DNA of 64,000 bases from Aquimarina latercula DSM 2041. GTDB lineage: Bacteria; Bacteroidota; Bacteroidia; Flavobacteriales; Flavobacteriaceae. Position 1 is the first letter of the stretch; the number at the start of each line of letters is the position of its first letter. The notes under the pieces are model-generated. The model saw nothing but the letters and a program-made list of their open reading frames with translations. It was not told where the DNA came from and did not search any database. Below, one piece after another: positions 59,825-64,000 of the stretch. The translations under genes were made by a program, and so were the position numbers. The stretch spans positions 251,583 to 315,582 of the forward strand of contig NZ_KE387186.1 in assembly GCF_000430645.1 (NCBI RefSeq), written 5' to 3'.

Positions 59825-62812
59825 TTAGTGAATGTGTTCTACAGTATCGCAGTGAAAATGTTGTTTTTCTTTTTTCTTAGGCGGCTGTGTTTTTAATCCA
59901 CTATTTTTTGCCTTTAATAACATGGTAGACAGCTCGTTTCTTTCATCAGCAATTGATTTTCGCATAGCTTTGTCTTTTTCTAAATCAAAATAAGTAGCTC
60001 CATCAATCAACGTTTTTTCTGCTTTGGCATATATAGAAAGAGGGTGATCTGTCCATAAAACAACATCTGCATCTTTTCCTACTTTAATACTCCCTACACG
60101 ATCATCAATGTGTAACATTTTTGCTGGGTTTAGCGTAACAAATTTCCAAGCTTCTTCTTCACTAATTCCTCCATATTTCACGGATTTTGCAGCCTCTTGA
60201 TTTAATCGTCGAGACATCTCACCATCATCACTATTAATAGCAACAAGTACTCCTTGATTATGCATAATGGTAGCGTTATAAGGAATGGCATCATTTACTT
60301 CATATTTATAAGCCCACCAGTCAGAAAAAGTAGATCCAGCTACACCGTGTTTAGCCATTTTGTCTGCAACCTTATATCCTTCAAGAATGTGGGTAAACGT
60401 GTTGATTCTAAAGTTGAATTTTTCAGCCACTTTCATCAGCATATTAATTTCACTCTGCACATAAGAGTGACAGCTTATAAAACGTTTGCCATTGAGGATT
60501 TCAACTAAGGTTTCCATTTCTATATCTTTTCGATATGGCTTTCCACTATTTTTTAGTTTTTCATATCGCTTAGCACGTGTAAAATAATCTACATACAATT
60601 GTTCTACACCCATACGAGTCTGTGGGAAACGTATTCTTTCTGCATCTCCCCAATTACTTTGTTTCACATTTTCTCCTAAGGCAAATTTGATAAACTTAGG
60701 TGAGTTATTGAAAATAAGATTTTCTGCACTTTCTCCCCATTTTAATTTTAGGATTGCTGATCTACCGCCAATAGGGTTAGCCGATCCGTGTAAGATTTGG
60801 ATAGAAGTTACTCCACCCGCAAGGTTTCTATACATATTGATGTCATCTGGTGAGACCACATCCTCTATTGTTACTTCTGCAGTTGAATTATGGCCAGCTT
60901 CATTAATTGCTGCTGCTGCGATATGAGAATGCTCATCAATAATACCGCTAGTTAAATGTTTTCCAGTAGCGTCTACAATTTTAGCATTTCCAGCATTTAG
61001 ATTTTTTCCGATCCCGGCAATTTTTCCATTTTTGATTAAGACATCAGTTTCTGTCAGAATTCCATCAACTTCGTTTGTCCATACAGTGGCATTTTTGAAT
61101 AATATGTTTTCAGATTTAGGAAGTTTACTATTTCCGTAGGCGATATTTGGATAGGTTACTGGCAGTACCTTTGGGGTCTCCTTTTTGTCTTCAGATTTTT
61201 TTCCATCTTTTTTAGCAGCATCTTTTGGCTTTTGTTTTGCCGTAAAAGTTGTCTCTGATCCGTTTGGCAAAATCGCCTTTCCGCTCCAAAATTTAGGGTT
61301 TTTATTAATTGCAGTTACTATTCTAGTATATTGAGTTTTTGTAGTATCAGCGTCCGTAAAAGTAAGGGATACCCAATCATTAGTGTATGTCATTTTACTT
61401 CCTAATTTAGTTTCTCCAAGTTTTACTTCGGCCTTTGGTTTAGCAGGTTTTCCCGAAATGGATACATCATACGTTTTTCCGGCAAGTGTTAGTTCATATG
61501 CACCATTGATATCCGTGGTATTCATATCATTAACAATGTTCTTATGTCCCTGTACCCAATTTTCATAGATAATATTATCCTTGGAAAATAACTCTTGACT
61601 AGTAATTAAAAAATTAGCATATGCCCCTTTTTTAAGAGTTCCTAGTACATCACTTTTTCCTAAGATCTGAGCAGGAACTGTAGTCAACGCTTCTAATGCA
61701 ATTTTTTTGTCTAATCCGTGCTTGATTGCTTTTTCGATTCTTGCATTGAGATCAGCAATCTTTTTTAGCTTGTGTGTAGTTAGTGAAAATTGAACTCCAT
61801 TTTTAGCCAAAATAGATGGGTTTGTCGGTGCTTGGTTCCAATGGCGCATATCACCTAAGCTTACTAGGTTAGCCATATACGGGTCAGATACATCATAAGC
61901 TTCGGGAAAATCAAGCGGAATTATATATTTGGCATTGGTAGCTTTTACTTTATTGATTCTAGCATATTCGTCACCACCACCAACGATGATGTATTGAATA
62001 TTAAATTCGTCACCTACTTTATCGGCTCTAAAACCATTAATTCTACTTCCTGCTTCAAAAATTTGAGGTAAGTTTTTGTTTTTATTCAAAGCTTCTATAG
62101 ATAGATCTTTATAATCTGTATCATTAGTGGTGTACCATTTGGCATCTAAATATACTTGTCTTAGCAGTGCCATCGAACCCATTAGTGATGTAGGGTACAT
62201 TTGTTTGCTTTTATTGCTTTTTGAAAAAGAAAGTAATTGTGATGATGCATCACTTAATAAACGATCACCTTTGGTGCCATCATTATTAAGAGCGACTAAT
62301 AAACCGGTTCCTCTCATAATTCCATCAGGCATATGAGTATTTAATGTTCCAAATCCAGCTTTGATAAACTCATCAGCCTTTTTCTTGTCATAAGTAAAAT
62401 CATCTAATGAATTTGTTTCTGGACGGATATGGTCATTCCAATAATATCCTTCTCTAGAAGCATCATATTGAGGATTGCTTCTAAAAGAACCTCCTTGTCT
62501 TTTAGGCTTTTTAATTCCGAAGCTAGTAAAAGGATCAATGAAGGAAGCATATATGTGTTTCCCTTGCAGATCAATTACAATACTATTTTTAGGAATGGAT
62601 AATCCAGTACCTACTTGTTGAATTTTACCTTTTTGTATAATTAATGTGCCATTAGTAATCTCTGTTCCAGGAGATGTGTGAATGACAGCATTCGTAAAAA
62701 CAGTATAATTAGAATTAGACGTCTTAACACCGTCATTTTTTGGGAAATATTCTTGAGCATAAAAATTAAATCCCATAAATATCACAGCAAGTGATAAAAA
62801 TAGTTTTTTCAT
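59825..62812 (-). CDS. Exported two-domain amidohydrolase
   Basis: 995 residues with a signal peptide (about 1-20, ending FYAQ). It contains two amidohydrolase units. The first (about 30-440) again lacks the HxH motif (KHIYASFIDPFTSFG). A low-complexity Lys-rich linker follows (about 530-560). The second (about 575-965) has the intact metal residues EHSH (HxH, about 640-643), FTHILEG and the Asp in INSDDGE. The tail is His-rich (HFHCDTVEHIH). I infer one active site in the C-terminal unit, with the N-terminal unit and the next gene as structural partners. Substrate unknown, perhaps dipeptides. Confidence 0.85.
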   Translation of the reverse strand: MKKLFLSLAVIFMGFNFYAQEYFPKNDGVKTSNSNYTVFTNAVIHTSPGTEITNGTLIIQKGKIQQVGTGLSIPKNSIVIDLQGKHIYASFIDPFTSFGIKKPKRQGGSFRSNPQYDASREGYYWNDHIRPETNSLDDFTYDKKKADEFIKAGFGTLNTHMPDGIMRGTGLLVALNNDGTKGDRLLSDASSQLLSFSKSNKSKQMYPTSLMGSMALLRQVYLDAKWYTTNDTDYKDLSIEALNKNKNLPQIFEAGSRINGFRADKVGDEFNIQYIIVGGGDEYARINKVKATNAKYIIPLDFPEAYDVSDPYMANLVSLGDMRHWNQAPTNPSILAKNGVQFSLTTHKLKKIADLNARIEKAIKHGLDKKIALEALTTVPAQILGKSDVLGTLKKGAYANFLITSQELFSKDNIIYENWVQGHKNIVNDMNTTDINGAYELTLAGKTYDVSISGKPAKPKAEVKLGETKLGSKMTYTNDWVSLTFTDADTTKTQYTRIVTAINKNPKFWSGKAILPNGSETTFTAKQKPKDAAKKDGKKSEDKKETPKVLPVTYPNIAYGNSKLPKSENILFKNATVWTNEVDGILTETDVLIKNGKIAGIGKNLNAGNAKIVDATGKHLTSGIIDEHSHIAAAAINEAGHNSTAEVTIEDVVSPDDINMYRNLAGGVTSIQILHGSANPIGGRSAILKLKWGESAENLIFNNSPKFIKFALGENVKQSNWGDAERIRFPQTRMGVEQLYVDYFTRAKRYEKLKNSGKPYRKDIEMETLVEILNGKRFISCHSYVQSEINMLMKVAEKFNFRINTFTHILEGYKVADKMAKHGVAGSTFSDWWAYKYEVNDAIPYNATIMHNQGVLVAINSDDGEMSRRLNQEAAKSVKYGGISEEEAWKFVTLNPAKMLHIDDRVGSIKVGKDADVVLWTDHPLSIYAKAEKTLIDGATYFDLEKDKAMRKSIADERNELSTMLLKAKNSGLKTQPPKKKEKQHFHCDTVEHIH

Positions 62813-62931
62813 AAGAGTTAGTGTAAAAAATGAATTGGTTTTAAAGATAACTTTTGCTACAGAAAGACCTTACAAATTAGTAATTTTTTAACAAGGAACA
62901 GGAAATTTTGAATTCTACAATTACAGATACA

Positions 62932-63996
62932 TTATAACTTATCCTTATAATAGTTTACTAGTAATGCAACTACATAGCTATACGTTTCCATACCTTTTGG
63001 TTGATTATTAGCCTTAAGATAGCTGTCGTATGTACTTTTAAAAATAGGTTCTAGTGGATTTTGATAACTCATCCAAAAGTCATTCACTTCTTTGTAATTT
63101 TTTAATATTCCGGGTCTTAGTTTTTCGATCAAGCAAAATGCTTTTTGCTCGTCTCTAAGGTAGAGGTCATTAAGACAGAATTTAAGAGCAAAAGTGGTTC
63201 CACTATAGTTGAAATAAGGATCATTAAAATTCATAGTGGTTAAAGCCGCGATAAAATTAGCTTCATTTTCTTTTGCAAATCCTAATTGGTGTGCTTCTTC
63301 ATGGCAACTAGTGGTCGGAGCTTTATAATTAAGAATTAATCCATTTACTTGGGCTTCATTGGTAATAGGATTTAAATATCCACTAAACCCCATATATGTT
63401 AAGGGAATACTCAGTAAAGATTTTTTAATACTTTTTGGAGAATATCGAAGATTAGGAATTACTTCATTAATTTGTTCGTAGGCTGGTATTGTTTTTTCGA
63501 ATATTTCCTCTTTGTCATAAGGCATTACTATTGATAGAGAGTCATCGGATTCTAAACTTTCATGTATAGAATTAGCGCGTTTAATAAGTTTTTCAGAGAC
63601 CATTAAAAGTTCAGCTTCACTGTATTGATCTTCAATTTCTAATATTTCGTGCATTGGTAATCTATAATAGTTCATTCCCCATAACAAATGAAAAGCGGCA
63701 TATACTATAGATATGGTAGCACCTACATCTAACAATATTTTTTTCCATTGAACTTTTTTTCGAAATACTTTCTTAAATAAAAAACGAATCAAAAGAATAA
63801 TTAAAATACTATACCCTATATCACCAAAAGAAAAAGGAATCCAACCAAATACATATCGCAAGGCTTTAGAGGTGTAAACAAAAACTCCATTACTATAAAA
63901 ACGATCTATAAATTCTGGAAAGAAAGAAAGAATTTTGATAATTATAAACTGAACTGGTAAAAGAAAAGTAAGGTATAGTTTTGTTTTAGATTGCAT
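62932..63996 (-). CDS. DUF3810 membrane protein with an HExxH motif
   Basis: 354 residues. Three N-terminal membrane helices (about 8-28, 50-75, 85-105) precede an extracytoplasmic domain with SCHEEAHQLGFAKENEANFIA (about 232-252), where HEEAH and the downstream Glu form a zincin-type site. I recall the family as DUF3810, proteins of unknown function in Bacteroidota. The start codon lies 4 bp from the window edge; the gene is complete. Peptidase activity is inferred from the motif only. Confidence 0.85.
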   Translation of the reverse strand: MQSKTKLYLTFLLPVQFIIIKILSFFPEFIDRFYSNGVFVYTSKALRYVFGWIPFSFGDIGYSILIILLIRFLFKKVFRKKVQWKKILLDVGATISIVYAAFHLLWGMNYYRLPMHEILEIEDQYSEAELLMVSEKLIKRANSIHESLESDDSLSIVMPYDKEEIFEKTIPAYEQINEVIPNLRYSPKSIKKSLLSIPLTYMGFSGYLNPITNEAQVNGLILNYKAPTTSCHEEAHQLGFAKENEANFIAALTTMNFNDPYFNYSGTTFALKFCLNDLYLRDEQKAFCLIEKLRPGILKNYKEVNDFWMSYQNPLEPIFKSTYDSYLKANNQPKGMETYSYVVALLVNYYKDKL

Positions 63997-64000
63997 GTAA

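Overview
The window looks like a chromosomal segment of a marine-type Flavobacteriaceae (Bacteroidota), possibly close to Aquimarina; the genus is a guess. The evidence is AT-rich DNA, Bacteroidota-type promoters (TTTG or CTTG, about 19 bp, then TAnnTTTG), split transketolase genes, an STN-type TonB receptor with FecI/FecR regulators, M56/M23 fusion signalling, TSP3-repeat lipoproteins and weak Shine-Dalgarno signals. No phage, integrase, transposase, rRNA or CRISPR array was seen.

Layout. 1-7.6 kb: 3' end of guaB, an OmpH/Skp chaperone, three consecutive SurA/PpiC-type envelope folding genes, a MoxR ATPase and a basic LTxxQ-like secreted protein. 8.2-13.6 kb: both aconitases, acnB then acnA. 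13.7-26.1 kb: an NAD+/ADP-ribose island. It opens with an NrtR-type NUDIX regulator, followed by a long compact operon of a PRPP-synthetase-like enzyme, a deoxyribosyltransferase-like protein, an ADP-ribosylglycohydrolase, a NADAR protein, a microbial PARG, two DUF4291 paralogues, a macro domain, a DUF1152 protein, a crystallin-J1-type small protein, KptA/Tpt1, a 2OG-Fe(II) oxygenase and a metallophosphoesterase. A secreted orphan and a NAMPT-type nicotinamide phosphoribosyltransferase close it. 26.3-29.6 kb: a Crp/Fnr regulator, a lipoprotein with five 111-residue repeats, and a TlpA-like thioredoxin. 29.6-33.5 kb: a carotenoid operon (CarH-like MerR regulator, crtI, crtB, crtZ) on the minus strand. 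33.6-38.9 kb: ECF sigma, FecR and a TonB receptor. 38.9-40.7 kb: a BlaI/BlaR1-like pair with an M23 domain fused to the M56 sensor. 40.85-41.23 kb: tRNA-Leu(GAG) and two identical tRNA-Lys(UUU). 41.4-64 kb: mostly housekeeping and envelope genes (aroK, a PRTase/methyltransferase/S4 operon, an interrupted FKBP lipoprotein, an outer-membrane barrel, split transketolase, tgt, LptF/G permease, EamA, accA, dnaB, secreted proteins, an aminotransferase, amidohydrolases, DUF3810).

The most interesting part is the NAD+/ADP-ribose island. It brings together NAM salvage (Prs-like plus NAMPT), at least four ADP-ribose-removal folds (DraG-type, NADAR, PARG, macro) and RNA 2'-phosphate removal through NAD+ (KptA), with possible downstream phosphoesterase and macro steps. 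An inverted motif TTTGCGT/ACGCAAA overlaps the promoters of the prs-like gene and the NAMPT gene, and a single half-site overlaps the promoter of nrtR. I infer one NAD-status regulon that refills NAD+ while erasing ADP-ribosylation of nucleic acid or protein. No obvious ADP-ribosyltransferase toxin lies in the window, so the function could be resistance, repair or recovery from NAD+ depletion.
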